Shown here one piece after another: positions 1 through 7,229 of a stretch of 16,359 nucleotides of DNA. Positions within the stretch are counted from its first letter, which is position 1. Each line of letters starts with the position of its first letter. Under the pieces are notes generated by a model, which worked only from the letters and a program-made list of their open reading frames with translations, searched no databases and was not told where the DNA came from. The translations under genes were made by a program, and so were the position numbers. The stretch covers positions 1-16,359 of the forward strand of contig CANUCM010000125.1 in assembly GCA_947856675.1 (NCBI GenBank). Reading direction: 5' to 3'. Origin of the DNA: an uncultured Clostridia bacterium. GTDB taxonomy: Bacteria; Bacillota; Clostridia; Oscillospirales; Butyricicoccaceae.

Positions 1-400
1 TGGTTCCGCTTGCGGCAAAGCCCCTGGTCACATACTCTGCCATATCATCTGCGCCGTAAGTGTTTTCTCCCCAAAGCAGTACAAGCACCGCCAGATTCCA
101 GGCAAGGTATATCCCGGCAAGCCCCGCAAGCAAACGGGTATACTTCCACAAAAACGGCCAGAACGGCCGGTAAATCCGCTGCAGCTGCAGCGCCACGGTG
201 TCCGCATCACCCATGCGCTGCACCGCCTTGCGCACCGCCTCTTCCGGGCTTTCTCCGCCATGGATGCCCGCATCACGCACATCTTCCATGTGCGCAATCA
301 ACTCACGCTTGACCTTTTCCCGGTCGGGTGCAAAGCGAATCTTACTGCACGCCTGCCCCGCCCAGTGAGTAAACTCCGGACGCCCCGGTTCAAACGGCAT
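1..400 (-). CDS. Permease-prefix (HAAS) domain membrane protein, partial
   Basis: Only the first 133 codons lie in the window; the gene continues past the left edge. The start is the ATG at 400, preceded by GGAGGG seven bases upstream. Residues about 15-75 form a small helical domain with the pattern KVKRELIAHMEDVRDAGIHG, then SPEEAVRKAVQRMGDAD. This is the signature of HAAS/permease-prefix domains (DUF1700-like), which usually sit next to PadR-type regulators in Firmicutes. A hydrophobic segment follows at about 88-110 (LLAGLAGIYLAWNLAVLVLL), so the protein is probably anchored in the membrane. Known relatives are accessory proteins of PadR-controlled membrane-stress or transport units, with poorly defined function. 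No regulator gene lies upstream, so any partner would be downstream, outside the window. The strong regulated promoter at 437-465 drives it. Confidence 0.7.
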   Translation of the reverse strand, partial: MPFEPGRPEFTHWAGQACSKIRFAPDREKVKRELIAHMEDVRDAGIHGGESPEEAVRKAVQRMGDADTVALQLQRIYRPFWPFLWKYTRLLAGLAGIYLAWNLAVLVLLWGENTYGADDMAEYVTRGFAASGT

Positions 401-415
401 GCCAAATCCCTCCTT

Positions 416-460
416 ATACCTAGACTATCTATGTATAGTATACCTAGACAATCTAGGTAT
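416..460. promoter_or_regulatory. Two tandem 21-bp palindromic operators
   Basis: Copy A at 440-460 has perfect 9-bp arms, ATACCTAGA and TCTAGGTAT, around CAA. Copy B at 416-436 has ATACCTAGA and TCTATGTAT around CTA, with one mismatch. Their centres are 24 bp apart. Copy A lies between the -35 and -10 elements and copy B covers the predicted start of transcription, which is the geometry of a repressor-controlled promoter. Given the HAAS neighbour, a PadR-family or similar winged-helix repressor is the likely ligand (inference). Confidence 0.7.
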
Positions 461-465
461 GTCAA
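437..465 (-). promoter_or_regulatory. Sigma-A promoter of the HAAS gene
   Basis: Read on the minus strand, TTGACA (465-460) is followed by 17 bases and TATACT (442-437). This is close to consensus and places the transcript start near 430, about 30 bases before the ATG at 400. The palindrome at 440-460 fills most of the spacer and touches both promoter elements. Confidence 0.75.
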
Positions 466-693
466 GCAAGAAAAACAGAACATCCGTTGGCTTGATTAAA
501 ATCACAAATTTATTATATAATAACGTCGTAAAATGTCGAATTTTGTTAATTCTTTCCATTGGAATTTAATAAATTTAAAAATTTATCATTTTATTTCCCC
601 TGCAAATTGCAAATGTATGCTGTTTTACGCTGCACCTTTCCAATGCTTTGCCAAATGGTTTAACATTTTTATATACTGCAGGAGGGATTTTAC
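466..693. other. AT-rich intergenic region with small palindromes
   Basis: This stretch is markedly more AT-rich than the flanking genes and holds no convincing ORF or RNA gene. Besides the candidate promoter it contains a perfect 8-bp-arm inverted repeat (ATAAATTT, AA, AAATTTAT; 569-586) and the palindrome TGCAA-A-TTGCA (601-611). These could be regulator sites or simply AT-rich promoter DNA. GGAGGG at 681-686 is the ribosome binding site of the SLH gene. Confidence 0.5.
492..521 (+). promoter_or_regulatory. Candidate promoter for the first SLH gene
   Basis: TTGATT (492-497), an 18-base spacer and TATAAT (516-521) give a plausible sigma-A promoter. It would leave a leader of about 165 bases before the ATG at 694. 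The -10 sits in the perfect palindrome TATTATATAATA (511-522). A weaker alternative is TTGTTA (543-548) with TTTAAT (565-570). Confidence 0.45.
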
Positions 694-2787
694 ATGAAAG
701 TCAGAGTCTTTTTCGCGCTTTTCCTATGCTTGCTGCTTGTCTTCCCGCCCGCCGCTGCCTCTTTTTCCACACCTTTGGGGCAGCTGCGCGGCACCTGCCA
801 GCCAGACGGCAGTGCAGAAATCACTTTTACGCCCGAAGACCCCACACTTTGGTACGCGCTGTCTTTTGAAGGCACCTGGCATTCGGCGCAAAACGGCGTT
901 ATCGAATGGACCGGTCTGACCGCCGCCGCAGCCTACGACATGGTCAGCGTGCCGGCGGGAAGCGACATTCTGCCTTCGGACGCGCCGGTATGCCTGAGCT
1001 TTTGCGCACCGGTTGTTCCGCCTTCCGACAGCGAAATACTGCGCGAGCCCGATTATGAAGCACAGACCGATCGCCTGACCCTGCTTTCTCCCAACTGGGA
1101 ATACGAATACGCCCTGATGGCACCCGACGGTTCGCTCTGCGAGTCCGGCGGATTTACATGGCAGAGCGGCGGCCAGCCCATCACATACTCCGGCCTGGAC
1201 CCTGCCGGGGAATACCGCGTGCTCACACGCTATTTTGATCTGCTCGGCGGCATGTACTGCGTATCATCCGACACCCTGTGCCCGCCCTGCGACGACATTG
1301 TCCCTGCCGGGCACATCACTGCTTCGGCTTCTGAAGACAATCGCGGCTGCATCACGATCCAGCCGGCCCGGGCCGATTTTCTCTACGCCGTACTGACGCC
1401 GCAGGGAACCGTCGTGTCGGCCGCTTCCCCGCAGGACGAAAAGGCCGTGCTGTCCGGACTTCTGCCGGGATTTTCCTATCTGGTTGCGGCGCTCAGTCCG
1501 GAGCAGTCCGTACAGCCCGGACAAGCGCTTCCGGTCCGCGGCACCCCGGTGGACGTGCCCGCCGTTTCAAGTGATGTTGCCGTAACGCTTTGCTCCGAAG
1601 CGTCCGGTCTGCAGCTGTGCGCCGCGCCCGCCTGTCCCGATGCGTGGTATACCGTCACGCTGCCTGACGGCCAACCCGTACCCGGGCTTGCCGCGGCCGA
1701 CGCTTCCGGCAGCGCTGCAGAAGAAAACGACGGCTGGTTTCGCAGCGGCAATTCGCTGACCTTCTCCGGCCTGAAGCCCGACGCATCCTACTGTCTGCAG
1801 ATGCAGGGCGCCTTTGAGCCTGCCCGCTGCATTGTCTCGTTCCAGACGCCGTCCGTCTCCGAGTTCGTGCAGAAATCCGACGCGCTCATCGGCGAAAGCT
1901 CCCTGAGTCTTTCGCCCGAACCGGGGCTTTCCTATGCCGTCTATCGTGAGGACACCGGCCTTTCTGCCTCCGACTGGCTTTCCGGCGAAGAAACGCTGTC
2001 CTGGGACAATCTTCCGCAGGACGTTCCCCTCGCGCTTTATGTGCGCCGTGGCACCCAGCTCCCGCTCTTTTGCTTTTCCTTCATCTGTGAAAAGGCCGTG
2101 CTTCCTCCTTCGATTCCTCCGGCAAGCCAGAACCCCGCCCCGGAACCGGCCGATCCTCAGCCCGAGGCGCAGCCCGCCGAAGGTGCGGACGTCCTGCTTT
2201 GCACCGATCGGAGCATTGCCTATATCGAAGGCAACGAAGACGGCCTGTGCTGCCCTGATCAGGTGCTGACGCGGGCTGAAATGTGTGTCATCTTTTTCCG
2301 GCTTCTCCGCGAAGTGCCGGCCGACGCATCCTGCCCGTATGCCGACGTCGCGCCCGGCGCATGGTATGCTCCCGCCGTTTCCGCACTGCACACGCTGGGC
2401 ATCGTGCAGGGCGATGAAACAGGGGCATTCCGCCCGGACGCACCGGTAACACGTGCGGAACTGGCCGCCATGCTTTCGCGTTTTTGCACGCTTTCCGGTG
2501 AAGACATATCCTTCTCCGACCTCTCCAAGGACCACTGGGCCTATGCCTTTGCTGCCGCCGCTCTCCAAAACGGCTGGCTGAGCATGGATGAATCCGGCGC
2601 TTTCCTTCCCAACAACGGCGTGTGCCGCGGGCAGGCCATACACGCCGTCAACTGCCTGCTCGGGCGGATACCTGACCCAGAACAGCTCGAGGCCAGCAGC
2701 ACCCGTCCGGCCTTTCCGGATCTTTCGCCGGAATGCCCGTTCTATTACGATCTCTGGGAAGCCTCACTGGGCGAAGCAGCCCGATAA
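694..2787 (+). CDS. Secreted SLH-domain protein with repeated beta-type modules
   Basis: A 697-residue surface protein. Residues 1-23 are a signal peptide (basic start, LCLLLVFPP core, Ala-Ala-Ala cleavage region). Residues about 34-450 hold roughly five degenerate modules (near 34-88, 125-178, 208-268, 293-370, 398-450). Each has a tyrosine strand with a following 'PDG'-like turn and a closing 'SGL-P--Y' motif; they resemble fibronectin-III-like repeats of Clostridia but are too divergent for me to name. A Pro/Glu/Ala linker (about 468-497) leads to three SLH domains: 500-538 (AYIEGNEDG, LTRAEM), 548-597 (ADVAPGAWYAPAV, VTRAEL) and 606-655 (FSDLSKDHWAYAF). SLH domains bind pyruvylated or related wall polymers, so the protein is probably held on the wall. 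The ATG is fixed by GGAGGG seven bases upstream. It stands alone, ending in a terminator shared with the convergent operon. Ligand or enzyme activity is unknown. Confidence 0.85.
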   Translation: MKVRVFFALFLCLLLVFPPAAASFSTPLGQLRGTCQPDGSAEITFTPEDPTLWYALSFEGTWHSAQNGVIEWTGLTAAAAYDMVSVPAGSDILPSDAPVCLSFCAPVVPPSDSEILREPDYEAQTDRLTLLSPNWEYEYALMAPDGSLCESGGFTWQSGGQPITYSGLDPAGEYRVLTRYFDLLGGMYCVSSDTLCPPCDDIVPAGHITASASEDNRGCITIQPARADFLYAVLTPQGTVVSAASPQDEKAVLSGLLPGFSYLVAALSPEQSVQPGQALPVRGTPVDVPAVSSDVAVTLCSEASGLQLCAAPACPDAWYTVTLPDGQPVPGLAAADASGSAAEENDGWFRSGNSLTFSGLKPDASYCLQMQGAFEPARCIVSFQTPSVSEFVQKSDALIGESSLSLSPEPGLSYAVYREDTGLSASDWLSGEETLSWDNLPQDVPLALYVRRGTQLPLFCFSFICEKAVLPPSIPPASQNPAPEPADPQPEAQPAEGADVLLCTDRSIAYIEGNEDGLCCPDQVLTRAEMCVIFFRLLREVPADASCPYADVAPGAWYAPAVSALHTLGIVQGDETGAFRPDAPVTRAELAAMLSRFCTLSGEDISFSDLSKDHWAYAFAAAALQNGWLSMDESGAFLPNNGVCRGQAIHAVNCLLGRIPDPEQLEASSTRPAFPDLSPECPFYYDLWEASLGEAAR

Positions 2788-2821
2788 AAAAAGAGCCCCG
2801 CTGCAGCGGGGCTCTTTTTTT
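2786..2821. terminator. Bidirectional intrinsic terminator
   Basis: A perfect palindrome with stem AGAGCCCCGC (2792-2801), TGCA centre and GCGGGGCTCT (2806-2815), flanked by seven A's and seven T's. It lies between the stop codons of the SLH gene and the convergent reductase gene, so it serves both. Confidence 0.93.
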
Positions 2822-3768
2822 CAGCAGGTTGTTGCCGTTTTCAGGTGAAGCGGCGCATCCAGAATCTGCTGCTTGCGCGCAAGCACGTCGTCGCTCAGCA
2901 GCTGATCGATAAAGTTCTGCGCGCCAATGCGGTCGATAAACACCCCGAAGCGCTCACCGGTATTGCCCTGTTCGCGATACAGAAGCAGTGCCTTTTCCAC
3001 CAGGGCAAACAGCTCCTCCCGGGAAAACACACCGGGCACTTCCGTGCCGTGGCGCTGGCGTTTGCCCCAAATGCCGCCGACAAAGACCTTAAACCCGGCT
3101 TTTTTCTCGGTGACACAGTCAAAGTGACAGGCGTCAATGCATTTTCCGCAGTTGTTGCACAGTTCGCGGTTGATTTCCATCACGCCGTCGGCATTGAGAG
3201 ACGCGGCCTTGACCGGGCACTTTTCCACAACGCCGCAGCGCTTGCAGGCGCTGCAGTCGTCCATGTCGTATTCCGGAACGCGCTGCCCCATAATGCCGAA
3301 ATCGTTGAGCGCCGGCTTGATGCAGTTGTTGGGGCAGCCGCCGATTCCGATTTTAAACTTGTGCGGCAGCCGCACGTCATACCAGCCTTTATAAAAGGTT
3401 TCGTGCAGATCGCGCGCCAGCTGCTGCGTATCGGCCAGCCCATGCACACACACCGTCCCCTTGCAGGGTACGATGGGGCGTACGCGCGGCCCGGTGCCGC
3501 CCGTATACAGCCCTTCTTCCGCAATAAACCGATCAAACGGCTCGATGGTGTCATACGTCAATCCCTGTACTTCCACCGTCATGCGCGACGTCATCGCCAC
3601 TTTGCCGTTTCCAAACTTTTCTGCCGCCTGGGCCGTTTTGGAAAGCTGCGCGGCGGAAAGCACGCCGTCTACCGTGATGATGCGGGCGATGAAATGTTCT
3701 CCGTCGTTTGTAATGATATACCCGCGCCCTTTCAGCGCGGCCTTTTCCTCCGGGGTGATTTTCAGCAT
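2821..3768 (-). CDS. Siroheme sulfite/nitrite reductase-like protein with ferredoxin domain
   Basis: A 315-residue protein of the COG2221 sulfite/nitrite-reductase-like group. The N-terminal half carries the ferredoxin-like half-domain (RMTVEVQG, about 62-69). Siroheme-[4Fe-4S] ligands are C102-x4-C107 (PCKGTVCVHG) and C145-x3-C149 (GGCPNNC). An inserted double cluster domain follows: C172-x2-C175-x2-C178-x5-C184-P and C204-x2-C207-x2-C210-x3-C214. The architecture is like AsrC or other dissimilatory-type small reductases, but the substrate (sulfite, nitrite, persulfide or none) cannot be read from sequence. The ATG at 3768 is chosen because AGGAGG lies eight bases upstream and just 13 bases separate it from the preceding stop. 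Upstream in-frame codons lie inside the CoA-disulfide reductase gene. It is the last gene of the LysR-led unit. A cytoplasmic electron-accepting enzyme is likely; physiological donors are unknown. Confidence 0.85.
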   Translation of the reverse strand: MLKITPEEKAALKGRGYIITNDGEHFIARIITVDGVLSAAQLSKTAQAAEKFGNGKVAMTSRMTVEVQGLTYDTIEPFDRFIAEEGLYTGGTGPRVRPIVPCKGTVCVHGLADTQQLARDLHETFYKGWYDVRLPHKFKIGIGGCPNNCIKPALNDFGIMGQRVPEYDMDDCSACKRCGVVEKCPVKAASLNADGVMEINRELCNNCGKCIDACHFDCVTEKKAGFKVFVGGIWGKRQRHGTEVPGVFSREELFALVEKALLLYREQGNTGERFGVFIDRIGAQNFIDQLLSDDVLARKQQILDAPLHLKTATTC

Positions 3769-3781
3769 GCGTGCATCCTCC

Positions 3782-5413
3782 TTATTCTTTTTCAAGCAGT
3801 GAAGTGTTAAACGTCGTGCCCCCCTCAAGCACGCGGACGTCTTTATACCCGTAATACCGCAGCCGGTTTTGCAGCAAATAGGCTCTGCGCCCCTTGTTGC
3901 ACACGAGCAGCAGCTTTTCATCCTGGCCGATGCCTTCCACGGCGCCTTCCACCGACGTCAGCTCCACATAGGTCGAGCCTGCCAGCGACGGCTGCAGGGA
4001 CGTATCAATAATCCGCCTGTCCTGCGCAAGCCCCTGTGCAAACTCCAGCGGCGTCACCGTCATATAATCCCCCGAAAGCTTGTTGAGCAGCACATTGACA
4101 GCCGTTTCAAACGGGTGGATTGCCGTCGAGAAAGGCGGGGCGTATGCAAAGTCGCAGTACTGCAGATCTTCCAGCGCCGCGCCCATGGAAATGGCGGTCA
4201 CGGCAATGTCCACCACCTTGTCGACATTGCCCTTGCCCAGAACCTGCACACCCAGCAGCTTATGGCTCTTTCTGTCGCACAGAAGCTTCATGATAAACGG
4301 GTGGGAACCCGGATAATAATGCGCCTTGTCATCCGAAATGGCGACAACGGTTTCCACATCAAAGCCGTTTTCGGCCGCTTCTTTGGCCCCCAGCCCGGTG
4401 CGCCCGATATTGATGCCCGGAAGCTTGGCCACCGCCGTACCCAAAACACCGGGGTGCGGAGCCGCTTCGCTGCCGGCGATACGCTTTGCCGCCAGGCGGC
4501 CGCAGATGTTGGCCGTCGACCCCATGGCCGACCACTTGCGCGCGCCCGTAATTCGGTTTCTTACAATCGCGCAGTCGCCGCAGGCATAAATATCCGGATC
4601 GTTTGTCTGCATGTACCCGTCCACTGCGATGGTCCCTTTGATCATCTCCAGCCCCGAGCCCTCAAGAAACGCGGTGTTCGGCTTAAAGCCCAGCGCCAGT
4701 ACCGCCGCATCCGCCTTGATGCCTCGGCGGCTTGTCAGCACTTTTTTCAGCGTGCCGTCGCCTTCCAGGCCTTCCAGTCCGGTGGAAGTCAGCACCATCA
4801 CGCCCTGGTCTGCCAATATGTTTTCCACATAGTCGGCCATTTCTTCATCCAAAAGACCGGGCAAAATATGCGGCGCAATGTCAATCACGGTCGTTTTCAC
4901 TCCGCGCGCGCTGAGGTTTTCGGCCGTTTCCAAACCGACAAGCCCTGCGCCGACCACAACCGCACGCCCAAGGCCCGCTTCGGCTGCCGCCTTGAGCGCA
5001 TCGGCGTCCGCCGGCGTGCCCATGGTAAAGACGTTTTCAAGGTCGGTGCCCGGAACGTTGGGAATCGTGGGCGACGCGCCCACCGCAATGACCAGCTTAT
5101 CATAGGAAAAAGTCTTTTCGCTGCCGTCCGCGGCGCGCGCCGTCACAGTGTGCGCCGCCCGGTCAAGCGCCGTCACTTCCGTCTCCGTAATGACCTCCGC
5201 CCCGGTCAGCCGGGAAAAGCTCTGCGGCGTATTGACAATCAGCTGTTCACGCTGTGTAATGACGTCGCCCACATAATAGGGCAGCCCGCAGCCCGCATAG
5301 GAGATTTCCGATGACTTTGTGACGATGGTAACCTGTGCCCCCGGGTTTTCTCTTTTGAGCTTTGCCGCTGTTTTTGTGCCGGCGGCCACACCGCCGATGA
5401 CCAGTACCTTCAT
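3782..5413 (-). CDS. CoA-disulfide/persulfide reductase with C-terminal rhodanese domain
   Basis: A 543-residue flavoprotein of the pyridine nucleotide-disulfide reductase family. FAD site GGVAAG is at 7-12. The single redox cysteine C42 lies in SYAGCGLPYY, as in CoA-disulfide reductases. The NAD(P) site VVGAGLVGLE is at 153-162 and the second FAD motif YACGDC at 276-281. A dimerisation domain follows (AYAPPFSTAIHP, about 423-434). From about 455 the chain becomes a rhodanese domain with catalytic C505 in the loop CNKGRRA. Known CoADR-rhodanese fusions (for example Shewanella Nsr, Bacillus anthracis CoADR-RHD) reduce CoA-persulfides or polysulfide with NAD(P)H, releasing sulfide. The start ATG (5413) overlaps the transporter ATPase stop as ATGA, implying translational coupling, so enzyme and transporter are probably made together. 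Whether CoA is the true substrate is inferred from the family. Confidence 0.88.
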   Translation of the reverse strand: MKVLVIGGVAAGTKTAAKLKRENPGAQVTIVTKSSEISYAGCGLPYYVGDVITQREQLIVNTPQSFSRLTGAEVITETEVTALDRAAHTVTARAADGSEKTFSYDKLVIAVGASPTIPNVPGTDLENVFTMGTPADADALKAAAEAGLGRAVVVGAGLVGLETAENLSARGVKTTVIDIAPHILPGLLDEEMADYVENILADQGVMVLTSTGLEGLEGDGTLKKVLTSRRGIKADAAVLALGFKPNTAFLEGSGLEMIKGTIAVDGYMQTNDPDIYACGDCAIVRNRITGARKWSAMGSTANICGRLAAKRIAGSEAAPHPGVLGTAVAKLPGINIGRTGLGAKEAAENGFDVETVVAISDDKAHYYPGSHPFIMKLLCDRKSHKLLGVQVLGKGNVDKVVDIAVTAISMGAALEDLQYCDFAYAPPFSTAIHPFETAVNVLLNKLSGDYMTVTPLEFAQGLAQDRRIIDTSLQPSLAGSTYVELTSVEGAVEGIGQDEKLLLVCNKGRRAYLLQNRLRYYGYKDVRVLEGGTTFNTSLLEKE

Positions 5414-6228
5414 GCCTGCTCTCTTCCTTTCTTCGCTTGATTTTCCGCTTCGTCGGGCGGGAAAAAGAAAAACGCTTCCCGACCCCTGGCTGTGCACACC
5501 CGTTCGGTCTGCACGCCGAACACCCGGTCAAGCTGCCCTGAACGGTACAGCTCTGCCGGGCTTCCGTCAAAACAAATGGAGCCGCTTCTGTCCATCAGGC
5601 AGACCCTGCGGGAAAAGTGCATTGCATCGCCGAGATCGTGCAGCGTCATCACAACGCACACGCCCCCGGCGCTCAGTTCCCGTGCCGTTTCCATCACGGC
5701 AAAGCGGTTTGCGATGTCGAGATACGTCGACGGCTCGTCCAGCAGCACGACCGGCGTATCCTGCGCCATGGTCATGGCCAGATAGGCCTGCTGCCGCTGG
5801 CCGCCCGACATTTCGGCCAGCCTGCGGCCGCGCAGCTCCCAAACCCCCGCAGCCTTCATGGCGTTTTCCGTAATCTCCCGATCGCGCGGCGAAGGCCGGC
5901 GCGAAAAGCCCAGGTACGGAAAACGCCCGTGCGCCACAAGCATTTCTACCGGGATGTCAGGCACCGGCCGGGACTGCGGCAGGTACGCGACCGTTTGCGC
6001 CAATTCCCTGGCGCGCAGACTGCCAATCGGTTTTCCGCCCACCCGCACCTCGCCTTTCCGGGGCGGAAGAAGCCCCGCAAGCGTGCGCAGCAGCGTTGTT
6101 TTCCCGCAGCCGTTGGGGCCTATCAGCGCCACAAGCTCGCCCTGCTGCAGCGAAAGCTCCAGCGCATGCGAAACCGTATGCTTTTCAAAGCCCGTGTCCA
6201 GGGCGCTGGCGCGCAGCAGCTCAGCCAT
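5410..6228 (-). CDS. FecE-type ABC importer ATPase
   Basis: A 272-residue ATPase of the iron-chelate/haem/cobalamin (FecE/BtuD/FhuC) class. Walker A GPNGCGKT is at 37-44, the Q-loop Q85 in YLPQS, signature MSGGQ at 140-144, Walker B VVLLDE at 160-165 and switch H197 in TLHDLG. All catalytic residues are present. It would power the adjacent FecCD permease at the inner face of the membrane. The ATG (6228) overlaps the permease stop by eight bases, with a G-rich ribosome site in the permease coding end. The C-terminal tail after residue 245 is charged and contains five consecutive Phe residues (about 251-255), which I cannot explain. Substrate is not determined by this subunit. Confidence 0.92.
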   Translation of the reverse strand: MAELLRASALDTGFEKHTVSHALELSLQQGELVALIGPNGCGKTTLLRTLAGLLPPRKGEVRVGGKPIGSLRARELAQTVAYLPQSRPVPDIPVEMLVAHGRFPYLGFSRRPSPRDREITENAMKAAGVWELRGRRLAEMSGGQRQQAYLAMTMAQDTPVVLLDEPSTYLDIANRFAVMETARELSAGGVCVVMTLHDLGDAMHFSRRVCLMDRSGSICFDGSPAELYRSGQLDRVFGVQTERVCTARGREAFFFFPPDEAENQAKKGREQA

Positions 6229-7222
6229 CCAGACGCCCCCCTTTCCGCCGGATGATCAGGGCGACAAAATACGCCCCGCCCACGATGGAAAGCACAATGC
6301 CGACATGGATTTCAAACGGTGCAAATATCATGCGCCCAATCAGGTCGCACAAAAGCAGAAACACTGCGCCCAAAAGGGCGGAAGCCGGTATCACCACGCG
6401 GTTGTCGCTGCCAAATAAAATGCGCGCAATGTGCGGCACCAGCAGCCCGACAAAACCAATCAGGCCGCCAAAGCTGACCGCTGCCCCAGCCAGGACAGCC
6501 GCCGTGCAGAGAAGCGCGAATCGGCAGCGCTGCACCGAAAGCCCCAAAGAACGCGCCGTGTCATCTCCCAGCGCCAGAATGTTGACGTCTGCGCTGAGCA
6601 GCATGGCGCACACAATGCCCGCCGCGGCGTATACCGACGCCCAGCGCACCTGCTCCATGCTCAGCGCCGACAAAGAGCCGATGGAAAAGGTCGTATATGA
6701 CAAAGCGATGTCCGGAAACAGCGTTTTGATGACCGACGATGCCGCATTGACCACACTGCTGATGGCCACGCCCGCCAAAACAATGGTCGTGCGCGACGCG
6801 CCCGACAACCGGGCCACTGCGTAAATAAACAGCGCGGCACACAGGGCTCCCGCAAAAGCCGCCGCCGGCATCAGCGACGCCGAATACGGCGCAAGCGCCA
6901 TTACAAGCAGCGTTGCAAACCCCGCCCCGGCGTTGACGCCAATGATGTTGGGCCCCGCCAGTGAATTGTTGAGCACCGCCTGCAAAAGCGCGCCCGATAC
7001 CGCAAGAGATGCTCCCGCCACAATGCCCCCCAAAACCCTGGGCAGCCGGGCGTACATGACAATGCGGTAAGCCAGGGCATCAGGGTCCCTGAGCCCTTCG
7101 GCCAGCTCGGAAAGCGACAGCCCCGAACTGCCCAGCGCCAGCGACAAAAGTACCGCCAGGCACAAAAGCACCAGCAGCGCGGCAAATCCCCGCCCCACCG
7201 GCAGCGTACGGCGTACCCTCAT
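6221..7222 (-). CDS. FecCD-family ABC importer permease
   Basis: A 333-residue polytopic membrane protein of the FecCD/BtuC family, close to the usual 330-350 residues. Diagnostic stretches include ARLPRVLGGIVAGASLAVSG near residue 60, LAGPNIIGVNAGAGF near 95, and GLIGFVGLLVPHIAR near 270, where the coupling helix meets the ATPase. It probably acts as a homodimer importing ferric chelates, haem or corrinoids; which one is unknown. I chose the ATG at 7222, seven bases after the LysR stop, with AGGAGG about 12 bases upstream. A TTG at 7249 inside lysR would add nine basic residues and cannot be excluded. Being directly downstream of lysR, it is probably cotranscribed with it. Confidence 0.9.
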   Translation of the reverse strand: MRVRRTLPVGRGFAALLVLLCLAVLLSLALGSSGLSLSELAEGLRDPDALAYRIVMYARLPRVLGGIVAGASLAVSGALLQAVLNNSLAGPNIIGVNAGAGFATLLVMALAPYSASLMPAAAFAGALCAALFIYAVARLSGASRTTIVLAGVAISSVVNAASSVIKTLFPDIALSYTTFSIGSLSALSMEQVRWASVYAAAGIVCAMLLSADVNILALGDDTARSLGLSVQRCRFALLCTAAVLAGAAVSFGGLIGFVGLLVPHIARILFGSDNRVVIPASALLGAVFLLLCDLIGRMIFAPFEIHVGIVLSIVGGAYFVALIIRRKGGRLDG

Positions 7223-7229
7223 ACTCTTC

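Noticed and set aside
648..677. TTGCCA-N18-TATACT as promoter of the first SLH gene
   Set aside because: The start of transcription would fall within the ribosome binding site at 681-686, leaving no usable leader.
1567..2643. Long minus-strand open frame (358 codons) opposite the first SLH gene
   Set aside because: No recognisable motif or ribosome site; the sense frame has signal peptide, repeats and SLH domains.
2845..3810. Plus-strand open frame (321 codons) opposite the siroheme reductase-like gene
   Set aside because: Antisense shadow; the minus frame has all cluster-binding cysteine motifs.
3869..5314. Long plus-strand open frame (481 codons) opposite the CoA-disulfide reductase
   Set aside because: Composition rich in Arg, His and Gln, no domain and no credible start; a shadow of the GC-rich gene on the other strand.
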